64,000 bases of DNA from Methyloversatilis discipulorum (GTDB lineage: Bacteria > Pseudomonadota > Gammaproteobacteria > Burkholderiales > Rhodocyclaceae): NCBI RefSeq assembly GCF_018780585.1, contig NZ_JADMJL010000012.1:54549-118548 (forward strand), written 5' to 3'. The position numbers were made by a program, and so were the translations under genes. The notes beneath the pieces are model-generated. The model did not search any database. It saw only the letters and a list, made by a program, of their open reading frames with translations, and was not told the DNA's origin. Of the stretch, positions 42,160-50,476 are shown piece by piece. Numbering within the stretch: position 1 is the first letter of the stretch; each line of letters begins with the position of its first letter.

Positions 42160-42175
42160 ACTTGTCATAACAAGT
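42160..42175. promoter_or_regulatory. GntR-type operator palindrome
   Basis: ACTTGT-CATA-ACAAGT is a perfect 6-4-6 inverted repeat containing the TTGT-N4-ACAA core often bound by GntR-family dimers. It ends 8 bp before the GntR start codon and lies in the divergent gap with the oxygenase-like gene, so it probably mediates autoregulation and control of both directions. Confidence 0.6.
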
Positions 42176-42183
42176 TATTCCAA

Positions 42184-42966
42184 ATGTCGAAAAGCAATCC
42201 CGCGCTGGTGCTGTTGCCCGATCTGCCGTCGCCGCTTTACGCGCGGCTGACCGAGCTCCTGAGGCTGCGCATCCTCGATGGCACCTATCCGCCGCACGGC
42301 CGCATGCCGTCCGAAAGCGAGCTGTGTTCGATGTTCGGTGTCAGTCGCATCACCGTGCGCCAGGCGCTGGGCGACCTGCAGAAGGCGGGCCTCATCTTCC
42401 GCATCCACGGCAAGGGCACTTTCGTGTCGCGCCCCAAAGCCTTCCAGAACGTGACCGCGCTCGAGGGTTTCGGCGAAGCGATGTCCCGGATGGGTTACGA
42501 AATCATCAATCGCGTCGACTACCTGCGCACCGCGCCGGCCGATGCGCGCGTCGCTGAGCGGCTGGGGCTGGTGGCGGGTGACCAGGTGGTAGAGATCCGC
42601 CGCGTGCGTCTGCTCAACCGCGAGCCGGTGTCGCTCGAGCTGACCTGGTTGCCGGCGCCTCTCGGTGAGCGGCTGAGCCGGCACGAACTGGTCACGCGCG
42701 ACATCTTCCTGATGCTGGAGAACGACTGCGGCGTGCCGCTGGGCCACGCCGACGTCGCGATGGACGCCGTGCTGGCCGACGAGGACCTGATGCAGGCACT
42801 GCAGATCGAGGAGGGGGCGCCGGTCATGCACATCGAACGCCTGACCCACGCTGCAGACGGCCGGCCGGTCGATTACGAACACCTGTACTTCCGTGGCGAT
42901 GCCTTCCAGTACCGGCTGCGCATCGACCGCGCGCGCAGCGCGCAGAGAGGAGCAGTCCATGAATGA
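42184..42966 (+). CDS. GntR-family transcriptional regulator (HutC type, UTRA domain)
   Basis: A 260-residue regulator. The N-terminal winged helix (about residues 15-85) has the GntR pattern LRLRILDGTYPPHGRMPSE and VSRITVRQALGDLQKAGLI. The C-terminal UTRA-type ligand domain (about 100-245) includes FGEAMSRMGYEI and a final EHLYFRGDAFQYRLRIDR typical of HutC-like sensors. The stop overlaps the flavoprotein start by 8 nt, so it is the first gene of the module it presumably controls. The effector is unknown but is likely the imported compound or a product. Confidence 0.92.
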   Translation: MSKSNPALVLLPDLPSPLYARLTELLRLRILDGTYPPHGRMPSESELCSMFGVSRITVRQALGDLQKAGLIFRIHGKGTFVSRPKAFQNVTALEGFGEAMSRMGYEIINRVDYLRTAPADARVAERLGLVAGDQVVEIRRVRLLNREPVSLELTWLPAPLGERLSRHELVTRDIFLMLENDCGVPLGHADVAMDAVLADEDLMQALQIEEGAPVMHIERLTHAADGRPVDYEHLYFRGDAFQYRLRIDRARSAQRGAVHE

Positions 42967-44698
42967 TGCCCTGGTCAGTGAATACGACCTGGTCGTGGTC
43001 GGTGGCGGCACCGCCGGACCGATGGCCGCGATCAAGGCGAAGGAACGCAACCCGGCGCTGCGCGTGCTGCTGCTGGACAAGGCGCACGTGAAGCGCAGCG
43101 GCGCGATTTCGATGGGCATGGATGGCCTGAACAACGCCGTCATCCCCGGTCACGCGACGCCCGAGCAGTACACCAAGGAAATCACCATCGCCAATGACGG
43201 CATCGTCAATCAGGCGGCGGTGTACGCCTATGCCCGCAACAGCTTCGCCACCATCGAACAGCTTGACCGCTGGGGCGTGCGCTTCGAGCGCGACGAAACC
43301 GGCGACTATGCGGTGAAGAAGGTGCACCACATGGGCGCCTACGTGCTGCCCATGCCGGAAGGGCACGACGTGAAGAAGGTGCTGTACCGCCAGCTCAAGC
43401 GCGCCCGCGTCGCCATCACCAATCGCATCGTCGCCACCCGGCTGCTGCAGGGCGACGACGGCGCCATCTCGGGCGTGATGGGCTTCGACTGCCGCACCGC
43501 GGCGTTCCACGTGATCCGCGCCAAGGCGGTGGTGCTGGCCTGCGGCGCTGCGGGCCGGCTGGGCCTGCCGGCCTCCGGCTACCTGATGGGCACCTACGAG
43601 AACCCGACCAATGCGGGCGACGGCTACGCGATGGCGTATCACGCCGGCGCCGAACTCGCCAACCTCGAGTGCTTCCAGATCAATCCGCTGATCAAGGACT
43701 ACAACGGTCCGGCCTGCGCCTACGTGACCGGACCGCTGGGCGGCTTCACCGCCAACAGCCGTGGCCAGCGCTTCATCGAGTGCGACTACTGGAGCGGCCA
43801 GATGATGTGGGAGTTCTGGCAGGAGCTGCAGGGCGGCAACGGCCCGGTATTCCTGAAGCTGGACCACCTGGCCGAGGAAACCATACAGACCATAGAAACC
43901 ATCCTGCATTCGAACGAGCGGCCCAGCCGCGGCGAGTTCCACGCCGGCCGCGGCACCGACTACCGGCGCGACATGGTCGAGATGCACATATCGGAAATCG
44001 GCTTCTGCAGCGGCCACAGCGCGTCCGGCGTGTGGGTGAACGAGCGCGCCGAAACGTCGGTCCAGGGTCTGTACTCGGCTGGCGACATGGCAGCGGTGCC
44101 GCACAACTACATGCTGGGCGCCTTCACCTACGGCTGGTTCGCCGGCGAGAATGCGGCCGACTACATCGCTGGCCGAAGTCTGGCCGCGATCGATGGCGCG
44201 CAGGTCGAGCGCGAACAGGCACGCGTGTTCGCGCCGCTGCTGCGCGAGAACGGCCTGGCGCCCAGTCAGGTCGAGTACAAGCTGCGCCGCTTCGTGAATG
44301 ACTATCTGCAGCCGCCCAAGGTCACCCGCAAGATGGAAATCGGGCTCGAGCGCTTCGACGCCATCCGCGACGACCTGGAGCAGCTCCACGCCACCAGCGC
44401 ACACGAACTGATGCGCGCGGCGGAGGTGTCGGTGATCCGCGACTGCGCCGAAATGGCCGCCCGCGCCTCGCTGTTCCGCACCGAAAGCCGCTGGGGCCTC
44501 TATCACTACCGGGTGGACCATCCGCAGCGCAACGACGCCGACTGGTTCTGCCACGCCCATCTGAAGAAGGACGACGCCGGCCGCATGACCAGCTTCAAGC
44601 GCGCGGTCGAGCCCTACATCGTGCCCATCGACAGCCAGGAGCGCTCCGCCTACGACCGGCTGCGCGTTGCTGGCGCAGAGCAGCCCGTTCCAGCCTGA
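42959..44698 (+). CDS. AprA-like / fumarate-reductase-family flavoprotein
   Basis: A 579-residue FAD protein of the succinate dehydrogenase/fumarate reductase/APS-reductase alpha superfamily. The Rossmann motif VVVGGGTAGPMAA is near residues 12-24 and the C-terminal FAD segment VQGLYSAGDMAAVPHNYMLGAF near 372-393. The small 2x[4Fe-4S] ferredoxin gene follows by 11 bp, exactly the AprA-AprB arrangement, but sulfate reduction genes (sat, qmo, dsr) are not seen here. It is smaller than true AprA (about 620-660 residues). It may oxidise or reduce an organosulfur substrate brought in by the adjacent importer. The reaction is unknown. Confidence 0.82.
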   Translation: MNDALVSEYDLVVVGGGTAGPMAAIKAKERNPALRVLLLDKAHVKRSGAISMGMDGLNNAVIPGHATPEQYTKEITIANDGIVNQAAVYAYARNSFATIEQLDRWGVRFERDETGDYAVKKVHHMGAYVLPMPEGHDVKKVLYRQLKRARVAITNRIVATRLLQGDDGAISGVMGFDCRTAAFHVIRAKAVVLACGAAGRLGLPASGYLMGTYENPTNAGDGYAMAYHAGAELANLECFQINPLIKDYNGPACAYVTGPLGGFTANSRGQRFIECDYWSGQMMWEFWQELQGGNGPVFLKLDHLAEETIQTIETILHSNERPSRGEFHAGRGTDYRRDMVEMHISEIGFCSGHSASGVWVNERAETSVQGLYSAGDMAAVPHNYMLGAFTYGWFAGENAADYIAGRSLAAIDGAQVEREQARVFAPLLRENGLAPSQVEYKLRRFVNDYLQPPKVTRKMEIGLERFDAIRDDLEQLHATSAHELMRAAEVSVIRDCAEMAARASLFRTESRWGLYHYRVDHPQRNDADWFCHAHLKKDDAGRMTSFKRAVEPYIVPIDSQERSAYDRLRVAGAEQPVPA

Positions 44699-44709
44699 AA
44701 AGACACGCC

Positions 44710-44955
44710 ATGACCTTCACCTTCCGCGAAACCACCCAGCGCAGTGCCGCACCGGTCACCGTAGACCACGACAAGTGCATCGCCGACAAGGGCTGCACCG
44801 TCTGCGTCGACGTGTGCCCGCTGGACCTTCTCGCCATCGACCCGGACACCGGCAAGGCCTACATGAAGTTCGACGAGTGCTGGTACTGCATGCCGTGCGC
44901 GAAGGACTGTCCGACCGGCGCCGTGCGGGTCGAGATTCCCTATCTGCTGCGCTGA
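44710..44955 (+). CDS. 2x[4Fe-4S] ferredoxin-like subunit (AprB-like)
   Basis: An 81-residue iron-sulfur protein with two cluster-binding motifs: CIADKGCTVCVDVCP (Cys near residues 22, 28, 31, 35) and CWYCMPCAKDCP (near 57, 60, 63, 67). It lacks the long C-terminal tail of AprB from sulfate reducers. It probably passes electrons to or from the FAD of the upstream flavoprotein. The stop lies 73 bp before the binding-protein gene. Confidence 0.9.
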   Translation: MTFTFRETTQRSAAPVTVDHDKCIADKGCTVCVDVCPLDLLAIDPDTGKAYMKFDECWYCMPCAKDCPTGAVRVEIPYLLR

Positions 44956-45028
44956 ATCCCGCCCGCCGGTGCCGGCCGGACGGTCCGGTCAGCGTTCATT
45001 CACATCACGATTGCAGGAGAAACAACAG

Positions 45029-46447
45029 ATGAAGATCACTTCGCTTCTCGCCGGCCTTGCGCTGGCATTCACGGCGGGCGCCGCTTCGGCCGCCGAAACC
45101 ATACGCATCGCCATCGGCACCCAGGACACCACCATCAATTGCGCCACTGGCGGCCTGCTGGTGCGCGAACTGAAGCTACTCGAGAAATACCTGCCGCGCG
45201 ATGGCAGGTACAAGGATGTGCAGTACGACATCCAGTGGCGCAACTTCACGTCGGGCGCGCCGCTCACCAATGAAATGGTGGCGGACAAGCTGGACTTCGG
45301 CGCCATGGCCGACTTCCCGGGCTCGCTGAACGGCGCCGCCCATCTGAAGGCGGGCAAGAAGAGCATCTTCCTGTCGGTGCTGTCGGGCAGCACCATAGGC
45401 AGCGGCAACGGCATCGTCGTGCCGAGCGGCTCCGCCGTGCAGTCGGTGGCCGAACTGAGGGGCAAGCAGATTTCGGTGCCCTTCGCCTCGACCGCGCACG
45501 GCCTGCTGCTGCGCGCGCTTAACGCGCAGGGCTGGGACGTTGAGCGCGACGTGACCATCGTCACCCAGGCGCCGGAAGTGGCCGGCAGCGCGCTGCAGGC
45601 GAACAAGATCGACGCGCACGCCAACTTCGTGCCCTTCGCCGACCTGTTCCCGTACCGCGGCTTCGCTCGCAAGATCTACGACGGTGCGCAGTCGAACGCA
45701 GCCACCTTCCACGGTTCGCTGGTCAATGCCGACTACGCGAAGAAGTACCCGGAAATCGTGGTCGCCTATCTGCGCGCGAGCATCGAAGCGGACCGCCTGA
45801 TCGCCGCCGAGCCGGAAAAGTACAGCGAGCTGATCGCCAAGGTGACCGGCATCGAAGCCGAAGTGAGCTACCTGTTCCACGGTCCGCTGGGCCTGCAGAC
45901 GCGCGATCTGTCGTGGAAGCCGGAATACCGCCAGGCGCTGGCCACTTCGATCGACACGCTGCGCCTGCTCAAGCGTCACGACTCCGATCTGACCGCCGAC
46001 ACCTTCATCGACGACCAGTACGTGCGCGCCGCGTTCAAGGCCGCTGGTCTGGACTACGACGCCCAGCTGAAGAATTACGACAAGCTGGCGCTGAAGGCGA
46101 AGGATGCGCTGACCGGCAAGGCCATCGACGATCCGAAGCGCGTGGCGCAGGTGTGGGTGCAGGGCGAGCCGCTGGTGCGTCATTACGCATCGCCGGAAAA
46201 CGCCTTCGCCGACGTGAAGAAGATCGAGGCCGCCGGCAAGAAGGTGCGCGTGGTGTTCGCGCACGACCGCAATCTGGGCATCAAGCTGCTGGCCAGTCAG
46301 GCCTGGTTCGCGACCGACGCAAAGGGGCAGATCAACGCCTTCCTGCTCAAGGACGCCGCGACCGCGTGGGCGCAGGCCAACAAGGGCAAGGTGCTGGATT
46401 TCGCGGCGGTGCGCGGGCAGGCCGCCACGTTGGCTTCGGCACAGTAA
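45029..46447 (+). CDS. ABC transporter substrate-binding protein (NrtA-like)
   Basis: A 472-residue periplasmic binding protein with a clear Sec signal peptide (MKITSLLAGLALAFTAGAASA). It is longer than SsuA (about 320) and similar in size to nitrate/bicarbonate receptors. AETIRIAIGTQDTTINCATG starts the mature domain. ATG 45029 follows CAGGAGA at 45014-45020. Belonging to the GntR/flavoprotein/ferredoxin module, it probably delivers that module's substrate. Confidence 0.88.
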   Translation: MKITSLLAGLALAFTAGAASAAETIRIAIGTQDTTINCATGGLLVRELKLLEKYLPRDGRYKDVQYDIQWRNFTSGAPLTNEMVADKLDFGAMADFPGSLNGAAHLKAGKKSIFLSVLSGSTIGSGNGIVVPSGSAVQSVAELRGKQISVPFASTAHGLLLRALNAQGWDVERDVTIVTQAPEVAGSALQANKIDAHANFVPFADLFPYRGFARKIYDGAQSNAATFHGSLVNADYAKKYPEIVVAYLRASIEADRLIAAEPEKYSELIAKVTGIEAEVSYLFHGPLGLQTRDLSWKPEYRQALATSIDTLRLLKRHDSDLTADTFIDDQYVRAAFKAAGLDYDAQLKNYDKLALKAKDALTGKAIDDPKRVAQVWVQGEPLVRHYASPENAFADVKKIEAAGKKVRVVFAHDRNLGIKLLASQAWFATDAKGQINAFLLKDAATAWAQANKGKVLDFAAVRGQAATLASAQ

Positions 46448-46464
46448 GCGGAGGGCGGCCGACC

Positions 46465-47334
46465 ATGTCTCTGCCTGACACGCTGGCGGCCGGGCTGGCG
46501 GGCCCGGCGGCACCGGTGGCCGGTCAGCCGCGGCGCCTGCCGCGCTGGCCGGCAGGGCGGCTGACGGCTTTCGCCGTGGGCGCGCTGTCGCTGCTGGCCA
46601 GCCTGCTGCTCTGGCATGCGCTGGCGACTTCGCGCGCCCATCTGGGCTTCATCACCTTCGCCCACGTGCCGCCGCCGTCCGAAGTGCTGGAGGCCGGCAT
46701 CGAACTGCTGAGTTCGCCCAAGCTGTCGCTGCACGTCGGCCACAGCCTCGCGCGCATCGGCGCCGGCTATCTGTCGGCGGCGCTGGCCGGTGTCGGCCTG
46801 GGGCTACTGATCGGGCGCTTCCGCTGGGCCGCACGTGCGTTGCTGCCGCCGCTGGAAGTGCTGCGCCCGATACCGGCGGTGGCCTGGATTCCGCTCGCCA
46901 TCCTGATGTTTCCGTCGACCGAGGTGTCGATGATGTTCATCACCTTCACCGGTGCGATCTTTCCCATCCTGCTGAACACCATACACGGCGTCGAGGCGGT
47001 CGATCCGCGGCTGGTGGCGTCGGCGCGCAGCCTGGGTACGCGCGGTCCGCGGCTGTTCGCCGAAGTCATCCTGCCGTCGGCCGCACCCGGCATCTTTACC
47101 GGGCTGTCCATCGGCATGGGGACCTGCTGGTTCTGCTTGGTGTCCGCGGAAATGATTTCCGGCCAGTTCGGCATCGGCTACTACACCTGGGAGTCCTACA
47201 CCTTGCAGAACTACGCCGGCATCGTCGTCGGCATGCTGTTCATCGGCGCCTTCGGCATGGCCAGCAGCGCGTTGGTGCGCTGGCTGGGTCATTTCGCTAC
47301 GCCCTGGTACCGGCTGCAGGAGAAGAAGGCATGA
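46465..47334 (+). CDS. ABC transporter permease (SsuC/NrtB family)
   Basis: A 289-residue inner-membrane permease with a 30-residue Pro/Ala-rich N-terminal extension, about six hydrophobic segments and the EAA loop ASARSLGTRGPRLFAEVILP near residues 186-205. ATG 46465 lies 17 bp after the binding-protein stop and the stop overlaps the ATPase start (ATGA). Confidence 0.88.
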   Translation: MSLPDTLAAGLAGPAAPVAGQPRRLPRWPAGRLTAFAVGALSLLASLLLWHALATSRAHLGFITFAHVPPPSEVLEAGIELLSSPKLSLHVGHSLARIGAGYLSAALAGVGLGLLIGRFRWAARALLPPLEVLRPIPAVAWIPLAILMFPSTEVSMMFITFTGAIFPILLNTIHGVEAVDPRLVASARSLGTRGPRLFAEVILPSAAPGIFTGLSIGMGTCWFCLVSAEMISGQFGIGYYTWESYTLQNYAGIVVGMLFIGAFGMASSALVRWLGHFATPWYRLQEKKA

Positions 47335-48179
47335 CCACTGTCGTCCATCTGCGCGGCCGGGTCGACATCCAGCATCTGGACATCGAATTCGGTCAGGGCA
47401 CCTCGCGCTTCAAGGCGGTCAGCGACGTGTCGCTGGCCGCCAGCACAGGCGAATTCATCTGCCTGCTCGGCCCTTCGGGCTGTGGCAAATCGACGGTGCT
47501 GGGCGCGCTGGCCGGCCACATCGTGCCGAGCGCCGGGCGTCTGCTGCTCGATGGCGAGGCAATAAACGGCCCGCATCCGGACCGCGGTCTGGTGTTCCAG
47601 CAGCACACGCTGTTCCCTTGGAAGAGCGTGCTCGACAACGTGGCCTTCGGTCTGAAGATGCAGGGCGTGCCGGGACCGGAGCGCACCTGGCGTGCGCGCG
47701 AGCTGATCGAGCTGGTAGGCCTGAAGGGCTTCGAACGCCACTACCCGTCGCAGCTGTCGGGCGGCATGCAGCAGCGGGTGGAAATCGCGCGCGTACTGAT
47801 CAACCAGCCGCGGGTGCTGCTGATGGACGAGCCCTTCGGCGCGCTCGACGCTCAGACCCGGCTGAAGATGCAGCAACTGCTGCTCGACGTGTGGGCACGC
47901 ATACGCACCACGGTGCTTTTCGTCACTCACGACATCGACGAGGCGCTCTTCCTGGCCGACCGGATTCTGGTCATGAGCGCGCGCCCGGGCCGCATCATCG
48001 ACGACATCCGCGTACCGTTCGCGCGACCGCGCGAAGCGCAGCTGACGACGACGCACGCCTTCAACTCGCTGAAGCGGCACTGCCTCGAACTGCTGCATCC
48101 GCAGAATGGGCCGGCGCCGCTCGACCGTCTCTCTCCGCTGGGCGATTCCGTCCTGTCCGAAGCACACTTTGCGATCTGA
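47331..48179 (+). CDS. ABC transporter ATP-binding protein (SsuB/NrtD family)
   Basis: A 282-residue ATPase with Walker A GPSGCGKST near residue 48, signature LSGGMQQRV near 142, Walker B VLLMDEPFGALD near 163 and VTHDIDEALFLADRI around 200. ATG 47331 overlaps the permease stop. It completes the importer of the GntR module and is followed 3 bp later by the HEAT-repeat gene, so the latter belongs to the same unit. Confidence 0.92.
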   Translation: MTTVVHLRGRVDIQHLDIEFGQGTSRFKAVSDVSLAASTGEFICLLGPSGCGKSTVLGALAGHIVPSAGRLLLDGEAINGPHPDRGLVFQQHTLFPWKSVLDNVAFGLKMQGVPGPERTWRARELIELVGLKGFERHYPSQLSGGMQQRVEIARVLINQPRVLLMDEPFGALDAQTRLKMQQLLLDVWARIRTTVLFVTHDIDEALFLADRILVMSARPGRIIDDIRVPFARPREAQLTTTHAFNSLKRHCLELLHPQNGPAPLDRLSPLGDSVLSEAHFAI

Positions 48180-48182
48180 ACC

Positions 48183-49151
48183 ATGAGCTTTTCACTGCAA
48201 ACACAGTCTCCCACCGGCGACGACGCAGCCGACTGGACGGCACGCCTAAACAGTCGCGACGATGCGGTGCGACGCATCGCCGTCAGGGAGATCGCCGACC
48301 TCGAAGATCCGGATCTGCTGCCGCTGGTCGTCGCCGCGCTGCGCGATGACGTTTCCGCCGTCGTGCGGCGCGAAGCGGCGCTGCTGCTGTCGGGCTGGGA
48401 GGACGCGGCGGTGGTCGGTGCGCTCTGTGCCGCACTGGCCGATGAGGACGAGACGGTGCGCGGCGCGGCCGCGCAGACGCTGTCCGGTCTCAAGTCGGGC
48501 GCCGTCGGCGCCACGCTGCTGGCCCGGCTGGACCATTCGCATCCTTTCGTGCGGGCGGCCGTGCTGCGCGCACTGCGCGAACTGCGGCTGCCAGATGCGC
48601 TGCCTCCGGCGCTCCGGGCCTGCGCAGACAGCGATGCCAACGTGCGACGCGAGGCGGCCAGCGTGCTCGGCTGGTTGAAGGCAGCCGACGCGCTGCCGAC
48701 GCTTGCCGCGCTGGCCGTCGCCGATCCGGACGCTGGCGTGCGCCGCGTCGCTACCGGCGCGCTGGGCGTCGATGGTGCGCCGGTCGATGCCCTGCTGGCG
48801 GCCCTGCGGGACATCGCCTGGCAGGTCAGGGAAGAGGCGGCCGTCACCTTGGGCAAGCTGCGTGTGGCGGGCGCAGCCGACGCACTGATCGCGGCACTTG
48901 GCGACGACTACTGGCAGGTCAGGCTGCAGGCCGCCCGTGCGCTTGGGCGGCTACGTGCCCGGCAGGCGCTGCCTGCGCTGGTCACGCTGCTGGCGCACCC
49001 GATCAGCAACCTGCGCAAGGAGGTCGCGCTGTCGCTCGGCGAGCTGGGCGACCCGGCCGCCCGGCTGCCATTGCAGCAGGCCGGCGCCGATGCCGATCCG
49101 GAGGTGCGCAAGGCGGTGCGCATCGCGCTGGCGCAGATCGACGCCGCCTGA
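48183..49151 (+). CDS. HEAT-repeat (PBS-lyase-type) protein
   Basis: A 322-residue helical-repeat protein with about nine E-Z/PBS-lyase HEAT repeats of 30-31 residues. Examples are RREAALLLSGWEDAAVVGAL, VRGAAAQTLSGLKSGAVGAT, VRREAASVLGWLKAADALPT and VRLQAARALGRLRARQALPA. No signal peptide or catalytic motif is visible. Such proteins act as scaffolds or as chaperones for cofactor insertion; here it could assist the flavoprotein-ferredoxin pair. It begins 3 bp after the ATPase stop, so co-translation is likely. Confidence 0.85.
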   Translation: MSFSLQTQSPTGDDAADWTARLNSRDDAVRRIAVREIADLEDPDLLPLVVAALRDDVSAVVRREAALLLSGWEDAAVVGALCAALADEDETVRGAAAQTLSGLKSGAVGATLLARLDHSHPFVRAAVLRALRELRLPDALPPALRACADSDANVRREAASVLGWLKAADALPTLAALAVADPDAGVRRVATGALGVDGAPVDALLAALRDIAWQVREEAAVTLGKLRVAGAADALIAALGDDYWQVRLQAARALGRLRARQALPALVTLLAHPISNLRKEVALSLGELGDPAARLPLQQAGADADPEVRKAVRIALAQIDAA

Positions 49152-49202
49152 GGCCGCGTTCAGTCGTCCGCGGCGAACCTCCGCGCGATCTCTTCCGGGG
49201 GA

Positions 49203-49382
49203 GCGACGCTGATCGTTTCACATCGGCTGTGCACGGTGCGCCGCGCCGACGCCATCCACGTGATCGACGGCGGACGCATCGTGGAATGCGGCACGCACGA
49301 CCAGCTGCTTGCGCTCGACGGCATCTACGCCTCGCAGTGGCGGCTGCAGACCGGGGAGCGGCGGGCCTGCCGGCTTCCTTGA
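49203..49382 (+). pseudogene. Duplicated 3' fragment of the ABC exporter
   Basis: These 180 bp align without gaps to the last 180 bp of the exporter gene ending at 41021, including the stop codon. I count about 23 mismatches, most of them in the last 17 bases and around the H-loop. The translation keeps VRRADAIHVIDGGRIVECG and HDQLLALDGIYASQWRLQTG. No membrane domain, Walker motifs or start are present, so it is a non-functional remnant. Confidence 0.85.
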
Positions 49383-49451
49383 TCGAGGTCAGATCGCACC
49401 GGGCACGGCAGGCATAGAAAGACGACAGGTGGTGCGCTGATGCACCGCCCG

Positions 49452-49475
49452 TCACGGCCGCATGCGAGGCCGTGA
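49452..49475 (+). other. Hairpin in the leader of the PEP-CTERM gene
   Basis: TCACGGCC (49452-49459) and GGCCGTGA (49468-49475) form a perfect 8-bp stem with an 8-nt loop 28 bp before the ATG. No T-run follows. It could be an operator or an mRNA structure. Confidence 0.4.
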
Positions 49476-49502
49476 TCCGGTCCACTGTCGATGGAGCCTG
49501 CC

Positions 49503-50459
49503 ATGACGTCCAAACACCCTGTCCCGTTCCGCATCCGTGCCAGCCTCGCTGCGCTGCTGGGTACCGCCTGTCTGAGCGGCGCTGCTCAGGCGGTCCCGAA
49601 CGACACCTTCCGCAGCTGGAGCTATGTGAGCCTGCCCGGTGGCGGCCTGCTGTCCGATGGCCAGCCGTGGAACGGCGATACCGCCTTGTGGAGCGGCGCC
49701 AGCTCGGCCTGGCTCGACGCCGACAGCCACGCGCGTTCGCAGATCGGTTTCGAGAATGGCCAGCTCGCGGCGAAGATCGAGGTCAGTGCCCGGTCGCCGG
49801 TCAATGGCCACGTCTACTCAGAACTGTTCTATCGCGATCAGGGTTTCGTCTGCGATGCCGATGCGTGCGGAATGGCCGTGCCCTCCGCGGCGTCGTTCAC
49901 CGTGAATCTGCACCAGGACGGGCAGTTCACCGCGGGCAGCGCCAATTTCAGCGTGTCCTACGCACTGTGGTCGGCAGGCGCCTTCCACAGTTTCCACTTC
50001 GCGGTGCAACAGGGTGAGGGGCCGCTGGCACCCTATGGCGCGTTCTCCACCGAGAATCTGGTGACCGGGCAGTCGACGCTGGAACCGCTGATGATTGCCG
50101 GGCCGTCCGACCAGCCGGTGTTCAATCCCTTGTTCAACCTGGTGTGGGAGGACGACGATCAGGACGGCGTATACAACTTCGCCTATGACCTCAGTTTCAC
50201 GGCCGCCACCCAGGGCGTTGACCTGAGGGAGGATCTGTTCATGTCCGCCTACGTCTACGGCACGCCCGACGGTCAGTTCTTCGATTCATTCAATTCCTTC
50301 CATTCCACCTGGACACCGGAGGCCGGTGCCGCGCTCTATGGCAGCGGCGGACGCGCGGTCGTTGGCCCGGTGCCGGAACCTGATGTCTGGGCGCTGATGG
50401 CGGCGGGACTGGGAATGGTGGCTGTCCTCGGCCGCGTGCGCCGCCGTGAAGTCGACTGA
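49503..50459 (+). CDS. PEP-CTERM-anchored exported protein
   Basis: A 318-residue exported protein of unknown function. The N-terminal signal peptide ends near GTACLSGAAQA. The C-terminus has the PEP-CTERM sorting signal: VPEP, a hydrophobic helix (WALMAAGLGMVAVLG) and a basic tail (RVRRREVD), which exosortase would process. The central part (residues 30-290) is rich in aromatic and Gly/Ser beta-type sequence with no family I recognise. Presence of this signal implies an exosortase and exopolysaccharide system elsewhere in the genome. It is convergent with the next gene. Confidence 0.85.
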   Translation: MTSKHPVPFRIRASLAALLGTACLSGAAQAVPNDTFRSWSYVSLPGGGLLSDGQPWNGDTALWSGASSAWLDADSHARSQIGFENGQLAAKIEVSARSPVNGHVYSELFYRDQGFVCDADACGMAVPSAASFTVNLHQDGQFTAGSANFSVSYALWSAGAFHSFHFAVQQGEGPLAPYGAFSTENLVTGQSTLEPLMIAGPSDQPVFNPLFNLVWEDDDQDGVYNFAYDLSFTAATQGVDLREDLFMSAYVYGTPDGQFFDSFNSFHSTWTPEAGAALYGSGGRAVVGPVPEPDVWALMAAGLGMVAVLGRVRRREVD

Positions 50460-50476
50460 TCGATCGCGGCTGACGC

